64,000 nucleotides of DNA from Mastigias papua. Lineage: Eukaryota > Cnidaria > Scyphozoa > Rhizostomeae > Mastigiidae. Location of the stretch: assembly GCA_964019165.1 (NCBI GenBank), contig OZ025279.1, positions 6,559,841 to 6,623,840 on the forward strand, in the 5' to 3' direction. Of the stretch, positions 32,646 to 46,573 are shown in pieces. Numbering within the stretch: the first letter of the stretch is position 1; every line of letters starts with the position of its first letter. Made by a program: the position numbers and the translations under genes. The notes below the pieces were generated by a model. That model was not told the origin of the DNA. It worked only from the letters and a program-made list of their open reading frames with translations, and made no database searches.

Positions 32646-33963
32646 GAATTTCGGTCATAATTCATAAAATATTTTCAGCAGCAATAAGAAGCAAAAGAGA
32701 ACGCAGTCAAAAGGAATTTCTTCTAGCAATACTAAAAGTACACACCCATCTATCATCAAAATACTTTGATCACGGGGTGAACTATGGCAAAGAGCAATGT
32801 ACCTAGAATAAGCTTGTATCGAAATTAAGTCATACACTAATTATTACTACTTACGAAAAAGAAAATATCCTACAAGCAACCTATTACCTATCTTTATCTG
32901 TGATATATTATTTTTAATTTATTTACAACATTTACAAAATACATCGAAATTAAGAATTAAAGCGACAGCCGCTAGTTCACAAAGTAAGAAATATACAGCA
33001 ATGCTACTAATAATAAGTATGGTAATCACTATGAACGAACGTTGAAGGTGTTTTGCTGAAACTCCTGTTGTTGCAAACATAAACTTCTTAGTGCGTCATG
33101 GTATGCGTACGGTCTTGGCTGGCTAGAGCATCACATGTCACCATCATATTGACAATGGGCACAACTTATGTCTTCGTAATGGCCTAGAGTGTCTACCTCA
33201 GGATTGAGAGTCTGTCATTACGGTACTGTCGAGCTATTCCTCTTGTAGTTTCGTTGAAAATTCTGTCCTCCTCTTATTATATAATGGCTTAATCATGTAG
33301 AACAACAAATACGTAGTTCTGGTATTGCATACCATGCGCAATTCATAGGATTTAGGCCTAGACAACACCCATTGGATGCCCACTATATTCAGCAGAAAAT
33401 GTTAACTAATAACTAGGATACTGCTATAAAACAAAACACTACTGTTTCGTTAACCAGTTAGACATGGCAATACTGTCATGTATTGAACTGAGAGATACTA
33501 CCAATATTTCACATTCACCAGGACCCTTATATTATTCAACTTCTAAGGCAAGCGTAAGGTTCTTCATACAAGAGAGAATGCTACTTTTATACTTGTTATA
33601 GTTAACAAATCAAAGTCACACAGGCTTCGCAAATTTGCCTAATCCAGGCATATTTTGATGTTGGAAAAGGGATTTAGTATTGAAAAGAAGAATTCAACTG
33701 TCCCATCTAAAATCACTACCAAATCACATTGAGAATTGGAAATAACCAATGAAAAAACCTTCATCTAAAAGAGTACCTTGAAGCCAGCAGAATGTTCAGG
33801 TATCAATATCCAAAAGATGCTTACGAAAACTGCTGTCCCATCACTATTGTTGTAAAAATTATCAAGGTTTCGTCTTTTCTATTTGGCAGGGTATGTGAAA
33901 ATAGCTACTACACATACAGTTAATTTTATACGTTATCTGCCCATCATCCACCACCTATAAATT
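32646..33963. other. 3' flank of PHF24-like gene
   Basis: Minus-strand 3' side of the PHF24-like terminal exon, so part may be 3' UTR. No RNA gene or element was recognised. Confidence 0.4.
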
Positions 33964-34060
33964 CTACTGCTTCTTCATCAGGAACGGCAAAGGTAAGTTC
34001 GGACGAGATGCTATGATGTACAATGCTTCATTTTGCAGGAATTCCTCCCAGTCGACGTAT
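33964..34060 (-). CDS. PHF24: PHF24-like, exon 8 (terminal)
   Basis: A 97-bp exon after the acceptor CATTTTTAG; its first base completes an Arg codon begun in exon 7. It encodes YVDWEEFLQNEALYIIASRP, then NLPLPFLMKKQ and TAG (33964-33966). It supplies the second half of the fourth EF-hand loop (Val, Asp, Glu at loop positions 8, 9 and 12). It matches the remembered C-terminus of vertebrate PHF24 (FVDW-x-x-FLQ-x-x-x-LYI-x-A-x-RPN). Confidence 0.85.
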
Positions 34061-34339
34061 CTAAAAATGAACAGAGCATGGTCTTGAACCATCACAGCGG
34101 TCAAAAAATTGCACTAGAGAGATAATTCCAACACTAATAATATTAATGCTAATTTTTTGGAAAATTTATCCACTTACAGAACAAAAGCAGTAAGTTAATA
34201 ATAATTACTAGCTTCAATAATTTTCCTTCATTTCAATAATTTCACTTAAGTCTGTCCTATTTTTATGACAATACTTAAGATAATAGCGATAACTTTAGTT
34301 CATAAATATATCAAAATATATTGCTTAGTCTCATATCCG

Positions 34340-34515
34340 ACCCGCACGTCAAGTAGCGCTTTATAGGGAGGACACTTATCTTGGCTCATCTTAATGCGGT
34401 AGGGTAGGCAACTCCATCCCTCACCGCTTCTACCATTTCGATGTTGCAACCAGATATCCAATTGCAACTGGGTAGAAAGAGAGCGATCACATACACTAAG
34501 GTAGCTACCCATCAG
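34340..34515 (-). mobile_element. SINE-like repeat, minus copy
   Basis: The minus strand carries GATAAGTGTCCTC followed by GCGCTACTTGACGT, similar to GATAAGTGTCCTCTC and GGCACTTCCCAACGT at 35888-35922 on the plus strand. These are two oppositely oriented members of one family. It is in the last intron of the PHF24-like gene. Confidence 0.5.
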
Positions 34516-35754
34516 GAAAAACTAACTAATTATCAGGTTGACAAATTTTTATTAAGATAGCTTATTTGAGTTCACTATGACTAATATTCCGTATCAGATT
34601 GTTACAAATCAATGAATAAGTCTATGCTACAAACAGAATTATCAGCTGCAGAATTCAATTGGAGGAAAATATATTGAAGATGATTTTATTGTTTTTTGAA
34701 ATTTCTTATAAGTAGCAGAATGTCTAATATACAAATAAAAATTTCTCTACTAGTAGGTAGCTCCTATTTGGCAAAACATGATAAATGAAAATAAAACAAT
34801 AAATATTACACTGATATACGAATATATGAGAGGGAAACATACATTTCTTCACAATATACAAGCTTATTGCGAGTGGTTGATAAGCAAGTAAGACAGGACT
34901 AGCCCCAGGTTCGAATTATCAAAATAGTAGCGATGATAGAATTGATAAGGAAACAAAATGATGAACCACAGTCATAGCATTTTCAAGGAATTTCCACAAG
35001 TGGGGAAATTTCTCAAAACGGCCACGATATAGTGGGAAAAGTTTGTGGCCACGCCCTGTAGACACATTCGTACAAAGTAGGCAGCAAAACATGTCAAGTT
35101 CACAGTGATACAATGACACTTTCTTTCTATAATGCTAGAACAGCCCTATGGGCGAGTGATCAAGTTGTTACTGCGCTTGACTACTTATTATTATCAAATG
35201 TAAAATGCAAAAACTACCATCTAATATATAACATAAATTAAATTCAATATGATGTGTCAGAGGTGGAGAGCTTATGTTATCGAGCCAACTCTAATACAAC
35301 ATAGTTAATTCAACAATTAGAATTTAACAAAATTGAAAGTGCATCAAAGACAAAACAAAATAACAAAAACTAACGCGTAACCAAAACAGGATTCAAGGCC
35401 AAATAGTGCACTTTTGACGGAATCATTTGAAACGATTTGTGTGAATAATAAAGCTGACGGTAGCATCTAAAATCATTCTTTTAGTTATTTCATTGAATGA
35501 CTGACTGCCAAATAATAACAAATCGCATAAATGATCGCCAGACAATTGAGTCACATCATTATTAAGTACATCTGATACTTCACCAAGCAGGCTATTCCTA
35601 TGAACTTGGTAGAGTGGGCAGTGCAGGAAAAGATGAACAGTTGATTTGATTCCTTACGATTACATAAAGGACTCTCATAGGAGAAATTATGTTGGAATCT
35701 GTGCTCATTTAAGCCACTGAAATGCTGAGCGGAATACCTATGGTTCGGCCTGAA

Positions 35755-35935
35755 GCCTCGGATCAAAGCTGGAATACTAGCCCACTGTCCACCCAGCAGT
35801 ATATGGGTACCTGGAGGCAACACTGGGCAGAGTTAAAGGCGACTAGAAAAGGAACTGGCCACCTATATCGCTATGCCGACGGCTCAGGATAAGTGTCCTC
35901 TCTTACAGGCACTTCCCAACGTACGAAGTCGCCAA
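35755..35935 (+). mobile_element. SINE-like repeat, plus copy
   Basis: Contains the tRNA-SINE tail words TGTCCACCCAGCAG and ATGGGTACCTGG, then the block shared with 34340-34515. Probably a tRNA-derived SINE whose head has decayed. Confidence 0.5.
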
Positions 35936-36089
35936 ACAACTAGGGAAACTCTCAGATTTTGTAGGCCAATTCTGGGGAAAGCTTTGGACCTACCGGGGAC
36001 TTTCCCCTGTAGTTTTACGTTGGAGAATGCCCTGACCACAATTGGGAAGAAAAACTTTATGAAAGAGCATAGCATCTTAACAATATTTC

Positions 36090-36560
36090 TATGATCTTAA
36101 CAAAGAGAAATATATCGATCGAGACAAAGGAGAGTTTTAGAAAATGTTTTATTTGGTCAATTTTACTTTCTGCAAGTGAGACATGGACTATCAGTACAGA
36201 TAAGAAAAATAAATTAGAATCAATTGAAATATGGTGTTATAGTAGAATGATGAGAATTCCTTAGACAGGGATAGTGAAAAATTAAGAAGTCTTATAATAA
36301 AGACAAATGATTATAACTCAAGACAACTGTGATTTCTCGGTGACATTGTCAGAGGGCGTGGCCTAGAAAAGTTAGCTCTTGAAGGAATAATTGATGGATC
36401 AAGATCTAAAGGTCCACAGAGGAAAAAGTATCTTGATGGTTTAGCTGTGGAAGCAGGAAACATTCCGAAAAGAAAGTTTATCCATTAAGTTCAAGACCGA
36501 GCTAGGTTCAAAAGTATGGTCGTCAATGTCAGTAATTAACATGGTACTTGCACAAGAAGA
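36090..36560 (+). pseudogene. LINE reverse transcriptase C-terminal relic
   Basis: Broken frames on the plus strand read KCFIWSILLSASETWTIS, KLESIEIWCYSRMMRIP, then after frameshifts LALEGIIDGSRSKG and RKKYLDGLA. These are the landmarks of the C-terminal connection region of RTE/L1-like LINE polyproteins (SETWT, E-x-W-C-x-R-R-M, G-S-R-S-x-G-x-Q-R-K). Several stops. It lies in intron 7 of the PHF24-like gene. Confidence 0.7.
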
Positions 36561-36683
36561 GAAGCAATACCTACAATACAGATGGACGTCTACCTTAATA
36601 CTGCAATTCACTCTACGGGCATTCTATTTCCGGTTTGCGCCCGAAAAAGTACTAACTTGAGTTGCATTAGAAATCTCACTTAC

Positions 36684-36797
36684 CTGTTCCTATCACAATC
36701 AGCCTCCATCACAAGCATTGTAAAATGCTTTGCATGGCATTGAGTGTCTGAATCACTGAGTGTTGTGCTCTCTGATCTCTTAGTGCCATTTCGGCTC
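36684..36797 (-). CDS. PHF24: PHF24-like, exon 7
   Basis: A 114-bp exon between TTTCATTATCAG and the consensus donor ACAG/GTAAGT. It starts and ends in phase 2. It reads SRNGTKRSESTTLSDSDTQ, a Ser-rich linker, then CHAKHFTMLVMEADCDRN, the entering helix and first half of EF-hand 4 (Asp-x-Asp-x-Asn). Confidence 0.85.
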
Positions 36798-37802
36798 CTG
36801 ATAATGAAATTTGAGTATCATCACATCTGATGTAGTGCGCTATACTACTCAACAGAAGCAATTATTAATGCATTTATAACAAAAAGGCTTGGTTTTAACG
36901 CCCGCGAGTGTGTGTGCTTAGGTTTCACAGCTATTTTATAAGGCAGAGTGCATCTGATTTATTATATTTTGATTTCGGTCCTTATTTATCTTAATTAGGA
37001 ATGTGGCATTAGTACACTTCGTTGTCATTCATAATAAATGGCGGTAATTGGGGATAGAATTAAATATAAAATTGATGTGCCTAATTTACTTAAACCTTAG
37101 AGAATAAAGAAATGGTAAATTAATATGCTAGTGGCCTATTATGAATTTGAAAATGAAGAATAATATTGCTATTAGTGACAAAAAGCCACAAACGATTGAC
37201 ACAATATCGAAGACACAAACCATATGATATGCAACAGTAAAATCATAAATGAAGACTTTGCTTAGGCAGAAGAAACTGCAAGGTCTGTTTAAACGCTCTC
37301 GAATATGCTCGATAAAGATACAGAGTAATAATTGAGGACGTCTGAACACCTAGTAAAGAACAGTTAGGAGTAGTCGAGAGCAGTCGAACAAAACTTGAGG
37401 ATACTCAAAAAGTGTCATTCAACATTTTGATTGTTCTAGGTGTTGTTGAATTTAGTTGAGGGTGGTTGAACACATCCTCTAAAAAGTGAAGTGTAAGCAT
37501 ACGGTCTTACGGTTTGCGCTTTTGCTATCTTTCCCGTCAAAAAATTGAAACAACAAATGATAACTCAACTCAGTTCTATTTGCAGCAGATTGAAGGGGAT
37601 TCGCTATGGACTAAGATTTGAATGGCCAATAGCATGAGATCCAGTCATATTTTGGCGCAAAGTTGGCACCAAATTAGAAAAAATTGGCTCACGCTGCTCT
37701 GAAGAAGATCTAGTCTGTTAGGAAAGTCGATGGCGTTTAAAGAGAAATTTAAGGATAATCAGCTCTTAAAGCAAGCAAATTAGCGACAAGGGAAGTACTT
37801 AC

Positions 37803-37960
37803 GTCGCCTCTCCAGTTACTGACATCTTACCAAACCATTGACAAAAGGCTGCCTTTGCCTCATATTCAGTCACTCGCCCATCCTTGTCTATATCTAATGC
37901 TGCGAATTTGTTCTTGACTTCCTCCACTTCCTTCTCTGATAATAATCCTACCAGCTCATC
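37803..37960 (-). CDS. PHF24: PHF24-like, exon 6 (EF-hand 3)
   Basis: A 158-bp exon. The acceptor TTTTAATCATAG precedes 37960 and the donor GCGAC/GTAAGT follows 37803; phase 0 to phase 2. It encodes DELVGLLSEKEVEEVKNK, then FAALDIDKDGRVTEYEAK and AAFCQWFGKMSVTGEA. The loop DIDKDGRVTEYE is a fully canonical EF-hand calcium loop (Asp1, Asp3, Asp5, Gly6, Val8, Glu12). LLSEKE-x-E-x-V-x-x-x-FAALD parallels the vertebrate protein. Confidence 0.92.
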
Positions 37961-38842
37961 CTATGATTAAAAGAAGAAATCTCAAGCAAGAAAATTTACA
38001 GCAATTATAATATAGAAGGACATGACGAACATTGAGTTAGATATTTCATCGTTAAAAAGCCATCGAAGTCTTTCGTTTTTGGATTCATAAGGTAAACTCC
38101 TATATAGCATAATTTTCTGTCCATAAATGTGCAGAATGACACTTCAACCATCCATTCCAATGGAGTAGCCGTCATTCAGTCAGATCGACAATATAGTTTT
38201 CATCAATCGTTATCATATCTAAAGAGTATTCCATCTTCAATATCTTCGTAAATAAAATGTAAGGTATTCCACCTTCTTAATACCAATTACCAATAATATC
38301 TATTTACACCGAAATATGCAGCTATAATCAAAGGACTTTTAAGAAGCTTTCAGTACCACATTGTAGTCAAAATAGATTCAAACATAGGGAGCTTCGGGAA
38401 CTAGGCCTTAAACGTTACCCTATAAAAATCACGTGTCTGGAGGAGCTAAGCTCCGGCGACAGGGGAACATGTCCCTTCCCCAGTTGTTCCCAGAACCTAC
38501 TTTCTAATTTTTCCAAATTCGAGAAGAAAATGCTAGATGGGAGCATTCCACCAAATTAAGTTCTTTGTTATTCAACATCATTGTTCTTTGTCCCTATCTG
38601 CCGTGCCCTTTTTTGTTGGTCTCTCTTTGGTCCCCACAAGGCCGTGACTAGCTGAAGTATCCCCCAGTCCTTGGTTGCTGGTACCTCCCTTGCACAGTGA
38701 TGACAACGCAATACCAACTGGCATGGCTTTCGGTAGCATATAGCTGAACAAACAAATTCCGATAGCATTTACAAATTACTTGCAGGTTGCAACAAATTGT
38801 CCATAAATAACAGTAACAATTCTGCAGATGACGTAAACTTAC

Positions 38843-38935
38843 TTTATCTCTCTTGCTCAGCATTTTCACAGATTCATGGTTTAGGAATTCCCACCAGTCG
38901 ATTGTTCCAGATTTGCTCCGATCAATTATTGCAAA
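38843..38935 (-). CDS. PHF24: PHF24-like, exon 5 (EF-hand 2)
   Basis: A 93-bp exon, phase 0 to 0, between TTTTTGCCATAG and AAA/GTAAGT. It reads FAIIDRSKSGTIDWWEFLNH, then ESVKMLSKRDK. The loop DRSKSGTIDWWE has Asp1, Ser3, Ser5, Gly6, Ile8, Asp9 and Glu12, an acceptable calcium-binding loop. W-x-x-FL-x-HES is shared with vertebrate PHF24 as I recall it. Confidence 0.92.
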
Positions 38936-39173
38936 CTATGGCAAAAAGTAATCTACCCAATCATACTTCATCTTTATTAACAATAATACTCTTATGCAAA
39001 TACTTCGCATATCTTACCTAAGACAAGATCGTAATATTGCACGAGATAGTGAGTACAAATATGCTACCAAATCAATCTCCATTATTCATTTCCATTTTTA
39101 ATGTAAAGTAGTTTGATACGAAAAACCGACTCACCTGTATGGGAAACTTTCTCTAAATAGGATCAAAGCTTAC

Positions 39174-39280
39174 CTCATCACGAAACATTGATTTTATATC
39201 TTCAGGACAATCTCCTTTTGCTCCCTTCTTGTATTGTTTTTCTTTATATTGCATAAACTCCTCGAATGATATTTGAGTGT
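39174..39280 (-). CDS. PHF24: PHF24-like, exon 4 (EF-hand 1, second half)
   Basis: A 107-bp exon between an acceptor CATGAATCTCTAG (weak pyrimidine tract) and GAG/GTAAGC; phase 1 to 0. The first two bases complete an Asp codon, then TQISFEEFMQYKEKQYKKGA and KGDCPEDIKSMFRDE follow. It finishes the first EF-hand loop and its exit helix. Confidence 0.85.
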
Positions 39281-39324
39281 CTAGAGATTCATGACAGAAT
39301 TACCGTTAGCAAGACAGAAATTTG

Positions 39325-39725
39325 ACAAAAATAACATAATTTATGCTATTACTCACATAAGATAGCACACACCATATACCATCAATCTTAGGAGACAGCA
39401 TTATGTATGTCATTATTTACAAACAACATATTGGTTGTGCCATTATTTGCATAAGAATGCATTATTTGTATCACTATCGTTTATGCGATAGCATAATTTA
39501 TGTCATTATTCACATGAAATACCATAATTTATATCATTATTGATAGAAGCCAGCATGATTTAAACCATGTGTCATATAGGATACGAAAGCTTATGTCATT
39601 TAATATCTATAATTTCAGAAGTTATACTAATATTCAAATAAGATGGCATAATTTATACAAGTTAGCATACTTCATATCACTTATCCTAAGAAAAAGCACG
39701 ATTTATCAAAGTATGCCTACAAGCT
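39325..39725. repeat. Degenerate minisatellite in PHF24-like intron 3
   Basis: About eight imperfect copies of a unit of roughly 45 bp containing GCATAATTTATGTCATTATT and CACATAAGATA. Copies are clearest from 39340 to 39560 and fade to 39725. Confidence 0.6.
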
Positions 39726-40344
39726 AGCACAACCTTTCTCACCACTATCTGACTTTTCGGGTAGTGACTTATCGGGTAGTAAATAACCAAACTAATGACT
39801 TCTTCAATTTCAAACTCTAACATTACCCCAAAGCAAATTGGTTCCTCTAAAACTTAGACTTAAGAAAGTAGCACATGGTGCTGAAATATCTATTGAATGG
39901 AGTAGCAAGTAGAGTAAACAGGTACTTTTAGGAGATAAGCCTCCACCCACCTCGTGAATTCCTCTTAGTCCTACTCTACAGTTTTCTCCTAACATAAAGC
40001 TATACCGATAAGCACTTCATTCTGCTTAACACCATTATGATCTGTTGAAGCACATGTTTCCTTTAAACAACACAATCTTTACTTTCAACTAGAGAAGTTC
40101 TGTAGGTAGTGGGGAAGGGAGGGCAGTACCCTTAGTCCTTAATTTAGTCTCATCGTTAAAAGTTTATTTTCTTGGAACATACCACCAATTCCCTCGGAGA
40201 ACTGCATATCTAGAGCAACCTTCTACTTGATACACGTGCCCCCTCAATCACGTTCAACCTTCTACTTGCATGGCTAGAAGCTGTGCATTAATGCTGCAAT
40301 TGTCTTGCTGGTAAAAATGCAGCTAAGTGTAGGAAATTACATAC

Positions 40345-40423
40345 CCTGATTAACATCATAGTCATCGAAAAGATTCATAATATCATGCATTTCTTCATCT
40401 GTTAGTAGTAAAGATAAGTTGCT
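40345..40423 (-). CDS. PHF24: PHF24-like, exon 3
   Basis: A 79-bp exon between CTTCGTTTTAG and CAGG/GTATGT; phase 0 to 1. It reads SNLSLLLTDEEMHDIMNL, then FDDYDVNQ. It follows directly on the PHD finger and begins EF-hand 1. LLLT-(D/E)-EEM is a hallmark of PHF24. With exon 4 the loop is DVNQDTQISFEE (Asp1, Asn3, Asp5, Ile8, Glu12). Confidence 0.88.
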
Positions 40424-40974
40424 CTAAAACGAAGAGGAATAAGAAAGGCAATTTATGTTGTGAGTCATTGTAAGGTGGGTGTTACATGATGTTGCATGAT
40501 ACAGAGGTGTTGCATGGACAAATCTGGCAAATGGCCAAACCTGGGTGAAAGGCTACATTTGGCGAACAAGGCAAATGGCTTAATCTGGGTGCATAATCCA
40601 TCAATACAATAAGCAAATGAGCATAAAAACGAGCAAACAATCGTTGTACTGTGTGCATGTTCAAAGAAAATTTTATAATGACAGCCATTCGGTTCCATTT
40701 CAATATTAGAAAAACCTGGCTCTCATAGACAATCATGGGTATAGTCAAAAACAATTTTTGTTATTTGTAATGCCCAAGTAGCTGGAATACTAGGCTACGC
40801 TTATACGTGCAAAAGTGGAACGGATCAAAACTGGCTGGAGCCAGTTTCAGTTTTGGTACGGATAGGCTTAGCGTCTACAAGAGATGCTAAGGGTCCAAGC
40901 CACCTTCTGTTTTTTACCGACGCAAGCGTATTTGGGACTATTAAGCATAAAATGAGTTAGCAGAATTAATTACT

Positions 40975-41805
<831 letters not shown>

Positions 41806-42271
41806 ACCCCCTCTGCACCCCTAATTAAACAATAACTTTTAGTCAGATTACAACTTTTCATCCAAGATAAACAAAGAAGATGATTCCTCTAGAAATTAAT
41901 AGAGAACTGTCTTGTTGTTCCTATCAATATGCGCTAATGAATCAATGTGAAAAAACACTACAACTTAACATGTCTTGTCAAGGTCCCGGGAATTTAAACT
42001 AAAACTGATCCAATATAGGAAACAATATAAACAAGAGGACTGCAAGTGACATGTAAAAAGTAACCATATGCATCATGAAGTAACAGAAAACTAAATTTCT
42101 ACATTTTCAGTTAATTCCTCACATTCCAAAATCCCATTCCAGGCTTCCACCTATCTTCATTCATTGAGGGGAGGTTTTATATGAATCACAGCAGAAGGTC
42201 TTAAAGTTTTTTAGAATATGTATTAATCTATAGAAATAATTCATGATTTCAGATTCTAACGCTATGCTTAC

Positions 42272-42463
42272 ACATTTGTAACATGACCATCCGACAATTG
42301 ACTTTGAAATTACGTTTGCACGAAGTTTCGCCACTTCGAAGGACAGGTCACCGAGCTTCTGCAAGCAGCCTTCATGAAATGACTTCATGCACACACGGCA
42401 CGTAAACATATCAGATGCTGTCGAGTAAACATTGCATACAAAGCACAATTCGTCTTGTTGAAG
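42272..42463 (-). CDS. PHF24: PHF24-like, exon 2 (PHD finger)
   Basis: A 192-bp exon, phase 0 to 0, between CATTTGTTTAACAG and TGT/GTAAGC. It encodes LQQDELCFVCNVYSTASD, then MFTCRVCMKSFHEGCL, a linker, and VGWSCYKC. This is a complete C4HC3 PHD-type zinc finger (C-x2-C, C-x2-C, H-x2-C, C-x2-C). FHEGCL and GWSC are typical of PHF24, whose vertebrate member (KIAA1045/GINIP) binds G-alpha-i in neurons. That role is known for vertebrates and only inferred here. Confidence 0.92.
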
Positions 42464-43734
42464 CTGTTAAACAAATGAGACTGAATTATTCCTATATTCT
42501 AAAATAAACACTGTCAAACTGAATGGGAGTTTGTCAATGTCAAAAGAGAGTGCCTATACTAAATAACTGGCAGCACATGCAAGCAAATTACCCCCAAACA
42601 GTTTATAATCTGAAAAGAAAAACTAAAGACTAAAACAAACCCAGAAACAACAGTAGGGAAACTTCAGTAGTGAAAATAATAGGATATGCTACGCACAAAC
42701 TTAGAGCTAGCCTTGTTTGAACAAAACAGAAATTTATTTGATCTATAAAGACCTATGTTATATGAACTGCAAAACACAGGCACTGGTCGCAAAAGGTATT
42801 TATACATAAGTAAGCCCCAAAACCAAACACAACAAATGTCTACCCTGATCATGCTCGGGGACTAGTTTTCCGCGTGGTTGCAAAACATAAATCGAATGCT
42901 CCCTCACACAGATTCGACTTTAAATTAAACTAGAGCGGACAGGAAAACTCGCAATGAAAGTACCGTCAAGACGTCGTCAACACGTGAAAATGGTTTAAGT
43001 TGTTGAACTCCCAACCATCTGTTATCTTACGAGATGCTCTGTCCACGTGACTCTTTCCTGCTGCATTAAACTTAGCTCATAAGCAACATACTAAATCGGT
43101 GTCTGGAAAGTCCACCGATTGCTTAACACAGGCCACCTTCTGTATTTACAAGAAAACGCTTGAAAACAAGTTACTATCTCAAATCTCACCATAATTTTGA
43201 TATCTTATCTTCTGCTGCTTTGTGAGAACGGGAAGGAATCTTTGCACGGCGGTTTGAAAACCAAATAAAGCCTTCCCATTATCAAGGTATTTACCAACTA
43301 CCCACGTGATTTGGCACAGCGAGAATAATAAAACTTCTTTACTACTAAACAACATACGCTACGCCGCTTAACTATTTTGATAAGTTGCTGTGTACAGTAC
43401 ATGTTTCTTTTTGTAAGGAACCACTATATAAGAAAGCTACATGTAGAATTTATACTACTAAAGGAAAATTCCCAAAGGAACTTTTCAATTTCAAAAATTT
43501 TTATAACAGTAAACAACCAAGAATTAGGAAGTCAGTTCCAGTCATTTGCAGTCAAAACCAGTATATATTGTTTGCCATGCTTGCATCAAGTGTTTCATGC
43601 TTCATTCATCTTAACTTATAGCCAAAATTAAAGACAAAATTCAGAGCTTCAGTGTTTACTTGTGTATGTACCATATGTATGGCACTAAAAGAGGAGTGAA
43701 AATTAAGGAACTACTACGGAACTTTTAGTACTAC

Positions 43735-43880
43735 GATTTGACAACTGGATGTCCAAAGCTAAGGAACTTTTAGAACCAGGCCTTGAGCTAGGTTCCTTAT
43801 CAAAAAAGCGTGTGTACACTTTAACATCTCTTACAAGGACATTGAGGTATATACTACTAAGTTCATGAAGGCTTTAATAA
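43735..43880 (+). repeat. Dispersed repeat B, copy 1
   Basis: Shares GGAACTTTTAGAAC, AGGCCTTGAGCTAGGTT, AAAAAGCGTGTGTAC and ATGAAGGC, in the same order and orientation, with 56655-56800. Confidence 0.55.
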
Positions 43881-46573
43881 GAAAATTCATTTCCTTCACA
43901 AAAATACCCTTTTCTGAGCCTCGTGTTGAGCATATAGCATTCCAAAAGGTCGAGCATCATTCCAAAATGAAGGTCGGAGTAAAATTATGAATAAAAGATG
44001 AAGATCTGAGTTATTTGTTAACATAAATGACTTACAAAACTACGAATTTAACAGTAAAAACAAGACGATATAGATATGACTAGTTATTGGTGTAGTGAGC
44101 ATAAGTCAACAAAACTAAAAGCCAAATTTGCTACGATGTTCGAATCCAAGTTGATTTGTCCCTAAAATTCGCTATTTTTGAACAATAATATCTTCATAGC
44201 TTCTAGCATGAAAGATGGGTGACTAGGGGAGATATGTAGCGACAATGTAACAATTTCTAAGGAACAGGAAGCCACGAGAACTGTCACGGTGGCTATAATA
44301 AAAGAAACTTAATACTTCGTAAAAGATTTAAGCAAAATGCACGATATTAGGCCCAATCAAACTGGCACAACGCAGACAGCACTTTGTTACAATCACCTAT
44401 AGCATTAAAATTCTTGATAAAAACAGAAGCTTAAACAGCCTCTCGTCCGCCTTGACCTAAATCACAAAACGAGAAACAAGTCGTTGGGAAGATCTACTCG
44501 ATGTTATCTACCAGAAGCAAGTATGGACAATGCAGCATAATCAAACGTCATACGAATAATGAATTATGCATAAGTAAGGCGACAAAATTAACTTCGTGGA
44601 TTACCATCGGACTGTTTCATTTCAAAAGTTTCAACAAAAGTAGCCAAAGTGTAGCATCTTACTCGTGTTTGTTGAGCTGGAAAGCTAATGTAGGAATTAG
44701 CTCTTTGCTTGTCAAGACCTGATTATTGTCAGAACAGTGTGTAATTACTTGGCTTTTCCTGCAAATGTGGGACCTAAAGCATTTTAATTACACGGATTTT
44801 AAGCTTCAGAGGCTTGTCTAGATGGTCTAATTCTAGTCGACACTGTCTCGTTTCTGTACGCTCTGTGATACCAATTAAGCTTAAAAAATACAAACGTCTA
44901 ACTTAGAAAAAAGCAAAACCATTACAACGAAGCAAGTTTAGAACAAGATAGAACATAACAGAACAAACTAATCGTAAAAAATAGGAAAATGAAACACCAG
45001 ACTTTCTTAGCCACTCGACAGAAAGTTTCTCAATAGAATGCACGAGCCAGATATTTTTCAAACGAAGTTGAATCAATACACGCTTAGGAAAGGGCGTGCT
45101 ACATCAGTTTCCTTGCATCATCAACACACTCCCTATACCAACGACGAAGACATGAAGTAATGAATTATATACCCACCTAGGGATGACGCCAAAGGGGTGC
45201 TTGGGGGGGGGCTGTAGTTCTCACAATTTCGCCTAGTCCCACAATGGCACTTAGACTTTTTTAAGGTTTTTATGCACTATCGGCACTCCCACAACTTGGT
45301 TGTAGGAAACCGTAGCTTGATAATAAACTTTACGATCAGAACACGATTAGAGTCGCAAGGAACAACAGATACATTTCCTTGTATCTAGAGGTGTTCCTTC
45401 TTTATATATTGTTCGGTATTTCCTGTAAAACTGTTAGACATTACATGTAATATCAAAATTAGAATGACGACATAACCAGACAGCTATATCGTCTAGGTCA
45501 CTTATCGGTTATGTAGTAACTTGTACCTCCATATTCTTTGCTGTATTGCCATATCAGTGAGTTTGAATCATGGCTTTTTAAGCCAAACGAAAAGCGAAGC
45601 CCTTTGAGATTTCTTCGCTTCGCTCACTGTCGGCACTTTTGTGGCATTCACCCCCTTAGCCTTCCTTCCCTGGTACCATCCCTCAACCCACCAGGGTTGG
45701 GTCCGACGTGTAGAATATTTTTACAATTTTACCCTCTAGGATAGTTAAAAAGGCGTCTTCCTGTTTAAATTCTAACTGAAAGTACAGTGATCAAACGCGG
45801 ATCCAGAAAGAATATATAATGAAAAACTCAAATAGAGAGGAAAGACATTCCGTGGAAAAATGTGGGGTAGCCAGACGCTCCCAGTCGAAATATCGGCATC
45901 GTGCCTAGAGATGAGAAGAAGCATTCAACTCTTGCTAATGCATGGCTGCATGAGGACTCAAATTATTGACCAATATCCGAAATAGAACTGTAAATGTATC
46001 ATATTTTGCAAATGTTCATTTACTGCATATGTTGACTTAATGTCATTAATTTCTAGGGTTTTGCAATGTTTTCTGTTTTTTAGTATGTAATGTATGATGA
46101 CTGAGTCTGTATTTTAAGCCCTGAGGCCAATAGCAATCAACACAACAAAGGAAGAATGTGAACAACCAAGCAGAGAGAGGCAAGTCTAAATCATTTACTG
46201 CTAGATGTAAAAAACCCAACTTGTAGGCCTCTGGGAAGGAAGAGGAAGGCAAGATGTTCTAGAGTTTACAGGTTCTTGAAATGAATCAAGACTGGTAGGA
46301 TACAGTTCGTGTATTAGGTAGCGACACTTCGAAAGAATGTGATTGGGTAGCGCTCCTGTTGGTTCCAACACGTCTCAGTGGATCAGAAATAATACTCGTG
46401 ATTCCAGGGATCAATGTCCGTTAAAGAATGATAGAAAATTGAAAGATCTGCAGCCAAATAATAATGATCAGAAAGAAACTTGGAGAGTTTCTGTTAGGTG
46501 TGGATTGTTGATAAGAAAGATGGCTTTGGATCTGAATTTTTTCAGCAGACAGAGAAAGGATACAGGAGGACTA

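Noticed and set aside
35873..36094. 73-codon plus-strand ORF
   Set aside because: Lies across a SINE-like repeat and a LINE relic.
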